Positions 8,006-16,815 are shown, counted from the stretch's first letter. The stretch: DNA of 28,582 nucleotides from Candidatus Bathyarchaeota archaeon (GCA_030672945.1 DAOVFL010000002.1:1-28582), one strand, 5' to 3'. The notes: a model not told the origin generated them from the letters alone. Program-made: numbers and translations.

Positions 8006-8563
8006 TCACGCCTTAAACCATCTAAATATTAGATATCTTATCCTTCCTTTCTCCAAACCTGGCACTGCTATAATGAATCTTTTTCGCACTGTTGTTGCAA
8101 GTCGTCCAGCCTTGACAATCTCTGTGGCTGTTATGTCGGATTTGGCTCTTTTAACCGAAACCATGTAAGGTGCATGCTCGAGACCTGGCCCATGTTTGTA
8201 AACTGCGAAGTCACATCCAAACTTTATTCCCGGCGTTACAACAAAACTGCTCTCTCGTAGATCGTGATAAACAGCGTATTTTTCATTGAAATCTTCATAC
8301 AGTTCCTTTGCCCTTTGACGAAGCTTTTTCAAGGTAACCCTCTTCATTTCGGAAACATCGTAGACTGTTATGATTCTTTTTTCAGCAAGATAGACGCCTT
8401 CCATCAAGTCTAATATCAGTGGAACAGTGAATTCTGGGATTTTAGGCTTTGGAATTCCAAGTGGTTTTCCATAGAACCCCATTTTATAAAGTTCTGAACC
8501 GTTTTTTGGGTTCCACACAACTAGAAAGTTTTCAATAAATTCCACTTTAATTTTTCTAGGCAT
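8006..8563 (-). CDS. endA: tRNA-splicing endonuclease
   Basis: Cuts introns from pre-tRNA (and rRNA precursors) at bulge-helix-bulge sites. At 185 residues this is the single-domain form that makes a homotetramer or, with a second paralogue, a heterotetramer. The catalytic triad is visible: Tyr122 in CDFAVYKHGPG, His130 in GLEHAPY, and Lys161 in TTVRKRF. The N-terminal half carries the small recognition domain (KMGFYGKPLGIPKPK). The gene lies between the DUF47 gene (16 bases upstream) and thpR on the same strand. Confidence 0.95.
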   Translation of the reverse strand: MPRKIKVEFIENFLVVWNPKNGSELYKMGFYGKPLGIPKPKIPEFTVPLILDLMEGVYLAEKRIITVYDVSEMKRVTLKKLRQRAKELYEDFNEKYAVYHDLRESSFVVTPGIKFGCDFAVYKHGPGLEHAPYMVSVKRAKSDITATEIVKAGRLATTVRKRFIIAVPGLEKGRIRYLIFRWFKA

Positions 8564-8578
8564 GTAATTTTTCGCCTT

Positions 8579-9238
8579 TCACATGATGAAGGATAATATG
8601 CGGGTAACATCAGCAGCGTCTTCAGCTTTATCAGCAGAATCTTCCAAAAGTTGCAGAACATCTCTTAAGAGTATTAAAGCTGAAAAATCGACTTGGCTAA
8701 TTAAAAGGTTAATTTCGAGTTTGCGGTAAAGCGCATCAACAGCTTGTTCAGCAATCTCTACTTCTCTGGCTTTCTCCATGACTCTATCCGAACCATAACT
8801 CAGAACCATCATTGTTTCTCTAAGTCTAAGTATTGTCTCCAGAACTGCTTCTGAAAGCCTAAGCAATTCTTCTTTGATGCTCATTGGCACACGCCACTCA
8901 TGCTCCATAATTGCAACTAAACGGAAAGCGAGACCTTCGCTAAAGTCTGCAATTTCGCTTGTTAAGTTTGTAAATCTTAGAAAGTCCTCTCTGCTGAGCA
9001 GAATTGCTCCTATTTCAGCAAGTTCTTTGGAGACTAAACGTCTAGCTTCATCAATTTCATCTTCTCTGCTCTGGATCTCTGTAAAGAGCTGCCTTGCTTT
9101 TTCAGTATCATCTTTTATGAAGCAGTCTATCATTTGAGGAATAATCCTAGTTAAACCTAAAACTTTTTTGATGTGGTCTCGGCAAACGCTTAAGGCCCTA
9201 CGTTTCACACGTCTCTCAGTCTCTGCTGGGAACACCAA
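8579..9238 (-). CDS. DUF47 / PhoU-like phosphate-transport regulator
   Basis: A 219-residue, almost wholly helical protein of the DUF47 (TIGR00153-type, PhoU-related) family. Acidic heptads such as IQSREDEIDEARR and a final EDSADKAEDAADVTRIL are typical and can bind metal clusters. Members usually sit beside a PiT-type phosphate transporter and regulate it; no transporter is in this window. The start is a TTG at 9238 preceded by GGGAG; a GTG follows immediately. The gene is 16 bases upstream of endA and likely shares a transcript. Confidence 0.85.
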   Translation of the reverse strand: MVFPAETERRVKRRALSVCRDHIKKVLGLTRIIPQMIDCFIKDDTEKARQLFTEIQSREDEIDEARRLVSKELAEIGAILLSREDFLRFTNLTSEIADFSEGLAFRLVAIMEHEWRVPMSIKEELLRLSEAVLETILRLRETMMVLSYGSDRVMEKAREVEIAEQAVDALYRKLEINLLISQVDFSALILLRDVLQLLEDSADKAEDAADVTRILSFIM

Positions 9239-9315
9239 GTTTTCTCCCGCCCTTGAAAATAGGCTTAACTTTCTAACAACAGATGTGCAGTAGTGTTAAA
9301 AAAGGTAACGAAACT

Positions 9316-11079
9316 TTAACTCTCAAAAGGTTCGCCTAAATCATTAAAATCGGCTTTCCAACGGAAATACTTACGTAGAAGTTCGGGTAAGTCTTCAATT
9401 CGACATCTAACTTGTTTCCACGAATCACGATCCCTAATGGTGATCGTGTTATCCTTTAACGTTTCATAATCCACAGTTATACCTAGAGGCATACCAATCT
9501 CATCTGCTCGGGCATACCGTCTACCGATAGAACCAGCTTCATCATATTCCACTGAAAAACCTTCGTTGATTAGCATCCTGTAAACTTGTAATGCCCTTTC
9601 CGGTAAGCCATCCTTACTCACTAAAGTATAAACGCCAACTTGTAAGGGAGCTATATCCCGTGGAAAACTCAGTATTACCCGATCATCTTTAACTCGGTAA
9701 GCGTACTCGAGAGCTACATAAACCATTCTATCCGAACCGAAACTTGGTTCAACAACATATGGAATGAAACGTTTTCCAAGTTCCTTAACATTCGACCGCG
9801 TGATCTCCACGTATTCCGGTGTAATCCTGTATTTTCCAAGCGTGAAAGAGCCATTTTTCCTAATGGAAGCTTCAACTTCTTCTGGATCGGCTTCAGAAAG
9901 CATCTTAGCAACCTTTGCCGCTTCTTCTTTGAAAACTGGTCCAAGTCTCACCATTAAAGGTTTCACAACTGTCTGTTCCTTCTCAACTGGCTTTTCATAC
10001 TCTTTAAAGACTCGCATGTCGATGCCACTGAACTGCATGTGCCTCTTCAAGTCATAATCTGTTCGGTAAGCGTGGCCAGAAACCTCAATCCAGCCCCAAC
10101 GTTCAACATAAATCTCTTGGTCAAAGCTTTGAAGAGCATAATGAGCTTTTTCCCATGGAAGTTTTTCAATGAAACGCTGTTTTTCCGTTGGTACACCTAG
10201 ATCAACCAACAATTTCTTGGCTAAGACCATAAATACTGATTGCCACTCAGCCTTGATGTAACCTTTCTCCAGAGCGTCTCTCACTGTAACCTCAACAATT
10301 TCTTCTGAGCCACGCAGTTTATTTTCAGCCAGAACCAATGGCAATGTCTCGTTTTCATAGTCCTTTAGTAAATAACAGTTTGGCTTCTCCGGGTCAAAGA
10401 AGAATTCAAGATCAATTATCGTGAACTCCCTTGATCTTATTAATCCCTGCCTAGGTGAAATCTCGTTTCTTAGAACGTGACCTATTTGCATTACGCCGAA
10501 AGGAAGTTTCTCCCTTGCCATTTCATATAGACGTCTAAATTCCACGAATATTCCTTGTGCAGCTTCAGGACGTCCATAACCAACAGCTTCAGAGTACGGG
10601 CCAATAGTGGTTTTAAACATTGTAAGGAAATATTTGGGCTCGCCGAATGTGCCTTCACATTCTGAACAGCGAATCTCATGTTTTTCAATAGCCTCTTTAA
10701 CTTCTTCCAGACTTAGTTTTTCAGCTTCTAACGAGCTGATTTCCGCGAATTCTTCAAGTAAATGATCCGCGCGGAATCTCCTCTTACATTTCATACATTC
10801 AACCATGGGTTCTTTGAAATGATCCACGTGTCCTGAAGCTTCAAAAACCTTGCTTGGCGTAATTATGGGAGACTCTATTTCTAAAATTCCAAGCTTGTTC
10901 ACAAACAGTTCTCTAACTTTTTTTTCAATATTCTGCTTCAATTTAGCACCTAGAAAACCGTAGGTTACAAAACCGCTTACGCCACCATATATTTTGTAGG
11001 ATTGCCAGAAGAAGCATCGTCGGCGCGCTAGCTCGTTGATTATCGTGAACTTGTCAGGAGTTTTTGTTTCGTCTGTCAC
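9316..11079 (-). CDS. glyS: glycyl-tRNA synthetase, class II alpha2 type
   Basis: A 587-residue class II synthetase of the archaeal/eukaryotic type that charges tRNA-Gly. Motif 1 is around LGILEIESPIITPSKVFEASGHVDHF, and a zinc-finger-like insert has CMKCKRRF and CSECEG. Motif 2 is FRNEISPRQGLIRSREF-like (VLRNEISPRQGL), and motif 3 is EPSFGSDRMVY. The C-terminal anticodon-binding domain begins near RDIAPLQVGVYTL. The start is a GTG at 11079, and TTTAAA at 11105-11110 predicts a leaderless transcript. The gene is divergent from the DUF917 gene. Confidence 0.96.
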   Translation of the reverse strand: MTDETKTPDKFTIINELARRRCFFWQSYKIYGGVSGFVTYGFLGAKLKQNIEKKVRELFVNKLGILEIESPIITPSKVFEASGHVDHFKEPMVECMKCKRRFRADHLLEEFAEISSLEAEKLSLEEVKEAIEKHEIRCSECEGTFGEPKYFLTMFKTTIGPYSEAVGYGRPEAAQGIFVEFRRLYEMAREKLPFGVMQIGHVLRNEISPRQGLIRSREFTIIDLEFFFDPEKPNCYLLKDYENETLPLVLAENKLRGSEEIVEVTVRDALEKGYIKAEWQSVFMVLAKKLLVDLGVPTEKQRFIEKLPWEKAHYALQSFDQEIYVERWGWIEVSGHAYRTDYDLKRHMQFSGIDMRVFKEYEKPVEKEQTVVKPLMVRLGPVFKEEAAKVAKMLSEADPEEVEASIRKNGSFTLGKYRITPEYVEITRSNVKELGKRFIPYVVEPSFGSDRMVYVALEYAYRVKDDRVILSFPRDIAPLQVGVYTLVSKDGLPERALQVYRMLINEGFSVEYDEAGSIGRRYARADEIGMPLGITVDYETLKDNTITIRDRDSWKQVRCRIEDLPELLRKYFRWKADFNDLGEPFES

Positions 11080-11104
11080 TTTTATTGAACCCTTCTAGAT
11101 CGCG

Positions 11105-11130
11105 TTTAAAGACTAAAGAGACTTAAATAA
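11105..11130. promoter_or_regulatory. TATA boxes for glyS (minus) and the DUF917 gene (plus)
   Basis: TTTAAA at 11105-11110 stands about 27 bases before the glyS GTG on the minus strand. TTAAATAA at 11123-11130 stands about 30 bases before the GTG at 11159 on the plus strand. Both predict leaderless or nearly leaderless mRNAs. Confidence 0.5.
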
Positions 11131-11158
11131 TAATTGTTTCTAAACAAAGTGTGGTGAG

Positions 11159-12238
11159 GTGGACTTGAGGATCCTAAGTTCTCAAGATCTGTGGAATTTG
11201 GTTGATGGAGCAGCGATCTTTTCTGCGGGAGGTGGAGGTGACCCCGATGCAGGCTATAGAATAGTTGAAAAGCTAGTTTCTGAAGATTATACTGTCAGGC
11301 TTGTACCTCCTTCTGAAGTGCCTGATAAAGCGAAAATAGTAAATTTTGCTTGTGTTGGTGCTACGGCTACGGTTGAATACGATCCTAATGCGGCGGTTGA
11401 AACTTTAAGGAATTTAGAAGAATACGCAGGTTTTTCTACTTATGCCACAATTCCTGTTGAGCTAGGTGGCTTTAACACTTTGGCAGCGGTTGATGTTGCC
11501 GCCAGATGTAACATTCCAATTATAGATGCTGATGGAGCTGGTAGGTCTGTTCCAGAAGTTCATTTAAAAGTCTATACGATTGATGGCATACCCTTAACTC
11601 CAATGGTAATAGCAGATTTACATGCTAAAAACATAGTTATTACCAAAGAAACAGTGAATTCGAAGGCTGCTGAAAGGATTGCTCGTGTTCTTGCTGCTGA
11701 ATGGGGTCACAGCGCTTATACAGCTAGAAGAATTCTAACAGGCATTCAAGTGAAGACTTCACCAATTCAAACTAGTTTATCGAAGTCCATGCAGATTGGA
11801 AGGTTACTAAAGAAAACCTCTGATCCTGTAAAGGCTGTCTTGAAGGAAACAGGCGGCTTCAAACTTTTTAAGGGTGTTGTAGATCATGTTGAGCGGGAAA
11901 CCAAGGCCGGTTTCACGTTTGTGGACGTAAAACTTCGTGGGAAACGTGAATATGCAGATAGCGTTTTTGAATTTGAAGCGAAAAATGAAGTACTCATAGC
12001 TTATAGAGATGAAAAGCTCGCTGCAATCGCCCCGGACATCATCACTCCTGTACACCCGGAAACTGGTAAGTGTATAACTGCAGAAAAAATTGCAGAAGGC
12101 GATAAACTGGTTATTCTAGGTTTACCAGCACCACAGAAATGGAGAACCAGCAAAGGATTAGAACTTTGGAAGGATGCCCTTCAAAGGTCACGCATTTTGA
12201 AAGAATACATACCTATAGAACGGTTGGTGTCAAACTGA
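11159..12238 (+). CDS. DUF917 family protein (S-methyl thiohydantoin desulfurase-like)
   Basis: A 359-residue soluble protein. The N-terminal GGGGDP motif (24-29), the VELGGFN segment and DADGAGRSVPEVH are typical of DUF917, a family related in fold to hydantoinase/oxoprolinase components. One characterised DUF917 member acts in ergothioneine breakdown, but archaeal members are generally uncharacterised, so the substrate is unknown. The C-terminal half (about 230-355) is a small beta-rich domain with TPDIIT/IAPDIITP-type ends. The start may be GTG 11159 or TTG 11165; the latter has GAGGTG just upstream. No hydantoinase partner gene adjoins it. Confidence 0.82.
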   Translation: MDLRILSSQDLWNLVDGAAIFSAGGGGDPDAGYRIVEKLVSEDYTVRLVPPSEVPDKAKIVNFACVGATATVEYDPNAAVETLRNLEEYAGFSTYATIPVELGGFNTLAAVDVAARCNIPIIDADGAGRSVPEVHLKVYTIDGIPLTPMVIADLHAKNIVITKETVNSKAAERIARVLAAEWGHSAYTARRILTGIQVKTSPIQTSLSKSMQIGRLLKKTSDPVKAVLKETGGFKLFKGVVDHVERETKAGFTFVDVKLRGKREYADSVFEFEAKNEVLIAYRDEKLAAIAPDIITPVHPETGKCITAEKIAEGDKLVILGLPAPQKWRTSKGLELWKDALQRSRILKEYIPIERLVSN

Positions 12239-12292
12239 GAAGGCTGATCCATTACATTAATTCCAGATGTTCCATGATCTTCACTTTTCCTA

Positions 12293-12318
12293 GTTTCAAA
12301 TTTTCATCAATTTGAAAC
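12293..12318. repeat. 10-bp inverted repeat (hairpin)
   Basis: GTTTCAAATT (12293-12302) and AATTTGAAAC (12309-12318) are perfect reverse complements around a six-base loop TTCATC. It lies 55 bases after the DUF917 stop. It could be a transcription-end hairpin or a protein-binding palindrome. No poly-T run follows directly. Confidence 0.6.
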
Positions 12319-12521
12319 AAACATTACAGGGTTGTCGCATCTTTCTTACCATAATCCTGCTTCACAGTTTCAACATTCGACGTTGGATTCCATCCTCATA
12401 AAGTACAACGATATAAACATGCATTAAGGTTCACAGTTCAAACAAGATAAAACATCAAAGTCTAACCAAGCCTTTATTTTACCAGCCCTCCATATTCCAG
12501 TTAGAAGGGCGTCATAGCACG

Positions 12522-12531
12522 TTATATAAAG
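12522..12531 (+). promoter_or_regulatory. TATA box for ino1
   Basis: TTATATAAAG lies about 35 bases before the GTG start at 12562, giving a predicted leader of about 10 nt. Confidence 0.55.
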
Positions 12532-12561
12532 TATAATCGTAAAATAAGGAAAGCTAGTAAG

Positions 12562-13635
12562 GTGTCAAAGACATTGTCGAAAATAAAGGTGGCTTTAGTA
12601 GGCATTGGAAACTGCGCCTCAACTCTTCTTCAAGGTTTGCATTATTATAGTGACTGTAAAAGAGAGGAAGAGTGTATAGGACTGCGCAACCTATTACTCG
12701 GAGGCTTCCACCCAAGAGACATCCAGATAGTCGCAGCCTTTGATGTGGACAGCCGAAAGGTCGGGAAGGACTTGTCTGAAGCCATATTTGCACAGCCAAA
12801 CAATACGCTGAAAATTGTTGACATGCTACAAACTAACGTTACAGTGTGTAAAGGTCCAGTTTTGGACGGAGTAGGCGAGTACGCAAGAAATATTGTGCAA
12901 TTAAGCAATTTACCCGAAGTAAATGTTGCGGAAACACTGAAAGAGACTGGTGCAGAAATCGTGGTCAATTTACTTCCAAGCGGAGCAATTAAGGCTTCTC
13001 ATTGGTATGCTGAGCAAGCATTAATTGCTGGATGCGCCTTCGTCAATGCTACACCAGTTTTTATTGCCAGTGATGAAACATGGGGTAGACGTTTTGAAGA
13101 GGCAGAACTGCCACTTGTAGGTGATGACTTAATTGACCAAGTTGGTGCTACAACTTTGCATAAGACTTTGCTGAAGCTTCTTTCAAAGCGTGGAGTTCGC
13201 ATAACTGAAACTTACCAGCTTGATGTTGGCGGAGGAACTGAATCATTAGAAACTCTTAAGCGAACAAGAGATGTTAAACGAATTGTTAAGACAAAATCTG
13301 TTGAAGCTGCACTGCCATATAAGGCTAATGTGGTTGCTGGCTCCACAGACTACGTTGACTTTTTGCGGAATAGACGCGACAGTTACTTTTGGATTAAAGG
13401 ATTATACTTCTGTAAAGTGCCAATGCAGATAGACTTGAGATTATCAACTGTTGACGCGCCGAACGCTGGCTCCGTCCTGCTTGATGTAATAAGAGCTGTG
13501 GAAGTAGCTTTAAATAGAAAGCTGAAAGGAGCAATACTGCCGATTTCCGCTTACGCCTTTAAACATCCATCCCAACTGATGCTGCTTGAAACTGCTGAAA
13601 AAGCGTTCGTTGATTTCATCAGGGAATCCAAATAA
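12562..13635 (+). CDS. ino1: myo-inositol-1-phosphate (inositol-3-phosphate) synthase
   Basis: Converts glucose-6-phosphate to inositol phosphate using NAD. The 357 residues match the short archaeal form. The NAD-binding loop is VGIGNCAS (13-20). Further family blocks are VNLLPSG, NATPVFIAS, GDDLIDQVGATTLH and the catalytic-domain segment with SVEAALPYKANVVAGSTDYVDF-like residues. The product feeds archaetidylinositol membrane lipids or, in thermophiles, di-myo-inositol phosphate. The start is GTG, 31 bases after a strong TATA box. It ends eight bases from the convergent PGI/PMI gene, which also acts on glucose-6-phosphate. Confidence 0.94.
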   Translation: MSKTLSKIKVALVGIGNCASTLLQGLHYYSDCKREEECIGLRNLLLGGFHPRDIQIVAAFDVDSRKVGKDLSEAIFAQPNNTLKIVDMLQTNVTVCKGPVLDGVGEYARNIVQLSNLPEVNVAETLKETGAEIVVNLLPSGAIKASHWYAEQALIAGCAFVNATPVFIASDETWGRRFEEAELPLVGDDLIDQVGATTLHKTLLKLLSKRGVRITETYQLDVGGGTESLETLKRTRDVKRIVKTKSVEAALPYKANVVAGSTDYVDFLRNRRDSYFWIKGLYFCKVPMQIDLRLSTVDAPNAGSVLLDVIRAVEVALNRKLKGAILPISAYAFKHPSQLMLLETAEKAFVDFIRESK

Positions 13636-13643
13636 GGTAGATG

Positions 13644-14753
13644 TCAATTTTTGCAGAGTTTTTGTAATTCGCATATTATATTCTCCTTTGCTCCACTCTG
13701 CGTTATTCTCTCCTTTAACAAAGTTATCGTTTTTACCGGTGTTGGATCTACGCCTCGCAGTATAGCCAAATACACACTTGTAAAATCACCAATGTAAATG
13801 GTGTACAGCATCTTAGCCAACTTACTTTGTCCAGTACTCCAAACTTCAAAGATCCTCTCTGATACCTTGGACATCAGCTCTTTTGTAACTTCAATTCTCT
13901 GTTTTATCTCTTCAGTTTCATGCTTGTCTCGAATCAATATCGTGGAAAAGCAGTCAGCAAGTTTTTTCCCTGCTTCCCAACCTACAATGTCGTTATGGTT
14001 GAGTTCTGGAAAAAATTCCCATTTGGCTGGAACCTTGCTATTCTCGTTAAACTGCTGCTTATAACGTTGTGCAACAGCACGATAAATCCCAAAACCGTAG
14101 ATCACCGGAACTGTCCCGTTAATTTTGGAAGCCAACATTTTAGAAAAATTAACATTAAGAGGAGTTTCAGAAGAGTTCTCATCCTTAACCTGCTCCAATA
14201 TTTTAATGGCTTCAGAGATTTCAGAGCTAACATCAGAAATTGAACCAATTTTTTCCAATATTACAAGTATAGGCAGAAACAGATATGGAAGAGCAGCGCG
14301 AGGAGGCATTCCAGATGGAATCTGACAATAAGGCAACTTCAGCTTCTCAGCAAACTCTACAAGTCTCCCACCAGAACTTACACAAAAAATCATGCAGTTC
14401 CTTTTAATTGCTTCTAGAAACATGCCTAAAGTCTCTTCGGTTTCTCCAGAATAGCTTACGACAAACACTAGAGTTTTCTCATTCACATATGCTGGTAGCG
14501 AATAATCCCTGCAGACCTCTATTGGCACAGCAATTCTATCCCTAGCCCAGTCTTTCAAGAGTTCCCCACCAATCGCCGAGCCACCTGCACCAGCAACGAC
14601 TATCGCTTCAGGTTTTGAATAATTAATTGAAACATCCTCAGCCAATTTCGCTGCTATTCGGCAATTCCTGGATGCTTCAACACAGAAGGAAAGCATATGG
14701 ATTTTGTCAACTTTCTCAATTTCGTTAGGATTATCTAAAATCATCGGCGACAA
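13644..14753 (-). CDS. bifunctional phosphoglucose/phosphomannose isomerase
   Basis: An SIS-domain sugar isomerase of the archaeal PGI/PMI family that interconverts fructose-6-P with glucose-6-P and mannose-6-P. At 369 residues it is a little longer than typical members (about 300-340). The phosphosugar-binding blocks are AGAGGSAIGGELL (54-65) and VVSYSGETEETL (98-109). The acid/base segment FPELNHNDIVGWE holds the Glu and His used in catalysis. The start may be the TTG at 14753, which has GGATGA at good spacing, or the ATG at 14744. The enzyme connects gluconeogenesis with mannose supply for surface glycans and with the convergent ino1. Confidence 0.92.
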   Translation of the reverse strand: MSPMILDNPNEIEKVDKIHMLSFCVEASRNCRIAAKLAEDVSINYSKPEAIVVAGAGGSAIGGELLKDWARDRIAVPIEVCRDYSLPAYVNEKTLVFVVSYSGETEETLGMFLEAIKRNCMIFCVSSGGRLVEFAEKLKLPYCQIPSGMPPRAALPYLFLPILVILEKIGSISDVSSEISEAIKILEQVKDENSSETPLNVNFSKMLASKINGTVPVIYGFGIYRAVAQRYKQQFNENSKVPAKWEFFPELNHNDIVGWEAGKKLADCFSTILIRDKHETEEIKQRIEVTKELMSKVSERIFEVWSTGQSKLAKMLYTIYIGDFTSVYLAILRGVDPTPVKTITLLKERITQSGAKENIICELQKLCKN

Positions 14754-14886
14754 GTTCTATTCATCCTTTTTCAGTTTAATCAAAGATTTCTATGCGTTTC
14801 TACCTTTTAAACAAAAGGTTCAACATGGCCCTTTAAGACTTTTATTCTTCAAGAACAGTCTTTAATTTGCATAGGCGGAAAACGGT

Positions 14887-15741
14887 TTGCGTAACAAAAA
14901 ACTTTCAATTTCGATACCTGCCTCAATAGTTTCTGACGTTCCGCATTTAAGGGAGAAAACCTCAAAGGTTGGTTCAATTGGCAGGACAGCTGCAATCTTC
15001 AGAGTCGACGAAATCATAGTTTACCCGGATAATCCACGGGTTAATCAGGATGCAGATATGAACTTGATTGTAACGTTGCTCGCTTACATGGAGACACCGC
15101 AGTATCTAAGGAAGAAACTTTTCACGCTTAAACCTGAACTACGATACGCGGGTGTACTCCCACCACTTCGAACACCTCACCATCCACTAAACTCCAAGAT
15201 GAAGAAGCTGAAAGTAGGCGAATACCGCGAAGGAGCCACCTTAACCAGAAAGAAGACGGGTACTCTTGTAGACATAGGTGTTGAAAAACCAGCATTCATC
15301 TCGAACATACAATTACCGATTGATAAGCGAGTTACTGTAAGGGTTACAAAGGTTGATAAACGTGTTAAAGCTGAACTTGTAAGACGTCAAGAAATACAGG
15401 AATATTGGGGCTACACCGTTACGTCAGAAGAGCTTCCCTTCGGAAAAATGGTGAAAACCAGAAGTTTCAACTTAACAATTGCCACGTCTAAACATGGCAT
15501 CCCAATTGCCAATGCTACATTGGAAATAGCTGAAAGATGGAAAAAAGCTGGAACAATCCTGGTAGCTTTTGGAGCGCCAACTCGAGGACTTTACGAAATA
15601 GCAGGACAGGAGGGGCTTGACCTGAAGGAAACCGTAGATTTCGTTGTCAACACAATTCCTATGCAAGGAACAGAAACAATCAGAACTGAAGAATCGCTTA
15701 TCGCTTCCTTAGCTGTTTTAAACATGCAGTTTCACATTTAA
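14887..15741 (+). CDS. SPOUT-family RNA methyltransferase (SPOUT1/C9orf114-like)
   Basis: A 284-residue predicted RNA base methyltransferase. The N-terminal SPOUT half contains IFRVDEIIVYPDN and MNLIVTLLAYMETPQYLRK, and an inserted OB-like segment (about 115-165) begins EYREGATLTRKKTGTLVDIGVEK. The C-terminal half closes the trefoil knot with VAFGAPTRGLYEIAG and IPMQGTETIRTEESLIASLAVLN. Annotation pipelines label the family as putative RNA uridine-N3 methyltransferase; the archaeal target is thought to be 23S rRNA, but that is knowledge of the family, not of this gene. The start is a TTG at 14887. The protease gene follows within about 30 bases. Confidence 0.88.
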   Translation: MRNKKLSISIPASIVSDVPHLREKTSKVGSIGRTAAIFRVDEIIVYPDNPRVNQDADMNLIVTLLAYMETPQYLRKKLFTLKPELRYAGVLPPLRTPHHPLNSKMKKLKVGEYREGATLTRKKTGTLVDIGVEKPAFISNIQLPIDKRVTVRVTKVDKRVKAELVRRQEIQEYWGYTVTSEELPFGKMVKTRSFNLTIATSKHGIPIANATLEIAERWKKAGTILVAFGAPTRGLYEIAGQEGLDLKETVDFVVNTIPMQGTETIRTEESLIASLAVLNMQFHI

Positions 15742-15773
15742 GGTTTAAATGTTTGTTTTTCTTATGTGCGTGT

Positions 15774-16763
15774 ATGACTTTCGATATTGCTATGCCATTA
15801 ACCCTTTTCACAGTTACTATAATAGCCATGTTCTTGAGCAAGAGAACCGAAGGAAAGTTGAAATCCACTCTCGAAGAGAAGGAGTTCCGTGTTCGAGATG
15901 CAGTTTCACTTGTCGCTATGATGGGTGTAATGGTGTCATTGATTGCTTTCATTCCACAAATGGCGGTCATGATGATGTTTCTCTTTTCCTACTCGATGCT
16001 GCTTTTCATTTTCACGTATATTTTTTCAGATGTCGGAAAAACCGCAGCCAAGATGTATTGCCTGATGTTTCTTATAGCCAGTTTTCTGGCGGCAACAATC
16101 TGTCTGATTAGCTTTGTAAACAGCACAGTTGTTTATGGAGCATTAGCCTTATACTGCCTCTTCGGCTTCACGTTTTTAGCATTAATGTACGAAGAAAATA
16201 GAACTGACACAGAAGAAAGATGGTATCTAGCGGTGTTACCTCCTGCATCATTCATATGCCTATACTTGTTTTTCAGCAGAACCCCCATATGGTTTCCTTA
16301 TTTGCTGGACCTGTTCGGAGTAGTTTTCGCGGTTCTGATTATCCTTTACTTGGGAAGCCTATTCACATGGAGAACATCACTCATTTTCGTTGGACTTCTC
16401 ACCGTTATGGACATAATCTTAGTTTTATTTACTGGTTCAATGGTGTCTGCGGCAAAGCACGTCTCCAGTCTCAGGCTTCCAATAATGATTTCTGTTCCAA
16501 CCGTTCCCGCAATTTTAACTGAATGGGGTCGGGCTTACATGTCCCTCGGCCTAGGAGACTTTTTCTTTGCGGGACTTATTGGAGTACAGACTCTTAAAAA
16601 ATTCGGTAAGAGTTTCGCAGTCCTATCAGTTATCACAATGTCTATGTCCTTTTTCGTTTTTGAGGTGTTTATGCTTAACTATGGATTGAGAGCGTTTCCC
16701 GGCACCCTCATGATTATTTGCGGATGGATACCTTTACTGATCTGGAAAAAAGTGAAATCTTAA
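15774..16763 (+). CDS. presenilin/signal-peptide-peptidase-like intramembrane aspartyl protease
   Basis: A very hydrophobic protein of 329 residues with about nine transmembrane segments. The second catalytic motif of GxGD proteases is clear as SLGLGDFFFAGL (Gly259, Gly261, Asp262). The first Asp is in the preceding core helix, LLTVMDIILVLFTG (Asp213); the usual form is Tyr-Asp, here Met-Asp. Between them lie an amphipathic loop and IMISVPTVP, as in archaeal presenilin homologues. Near the C-terminus AFPGTLMI stands where the PAL motif belongs, with Pro309 kept. Such enzymes cut transmembrane helices or signal-peptide remnants. I chose ATG 15774; an in-frame TTG at 15753 adds seven residues. 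It is likely co-transcribed with the SPOUT gene. Confidence 0.75.
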   Translation: MTFDIAMPLTLFTVTIIAMFLSKRTEGKLKSTLEEKEFRVRDAVSLVAMMGVMVSLIAFIPQMAVMMMFLFSYSMLLFIFTYIFSDVGKTAAKMYCLMFLIASFLAATICLISFVNSTVVYGALALYCLFGFTFLALMYEENRTDTEERWYLAVLPPASFICLYLFFSRTPIWFPYLLDLFGVVFAVLIILYLGSLFTWRTSLIFVGLLTVMDIILVLFTGSMVSAAKHVSSLRLPIMISVPTVPAILTEWGRAYMSLGLGDFFFAGLIGVQTLKKFGKSFAVLSVITMSMSFFVFEVFMLNYGLRAFPGTLMIICGWIPLLIWKKVKS

Positions 16764-16815
16764 GTCTAACCGAAATTAGGATGAAAGGAAGCTGGAGGAC
16801 AAGAAGTTAAGCTTC

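Larger units (their letters stand above)
12239..12561. other. intergenic region with a perfect inverted repeat and the ino1 promoter
   Basis: This 323-base gap shows no convincing gene. It contains a perfect 10-bp inverted repeat at 12293-12318, a short motif TTCACAGTT that occurs twice at 12361 and 12430, and a TATA box near its end. The rest is AT-rich sequence without recognisable RNA features. Confidence 0.6.

Noticed and set aside
12244..12320. Box C/D RNA from a TGATGA-like motif on the minus strand
   Set aside because: The C-box purine is T and no matching D box is found at suitable spacing.
12293..12450. CRISPR array
   Set aside because: Only one good palindrome; later look-alikes are degenerate and unevenly spaced, and no cas gene is present.
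15749..16111. Plus-strand frame overlapping the presenilin-like gene
   Set aside because: Shifted shadow frame with no recognisable protein character; the other frame gives clear membrane helices and the GLGD motif.
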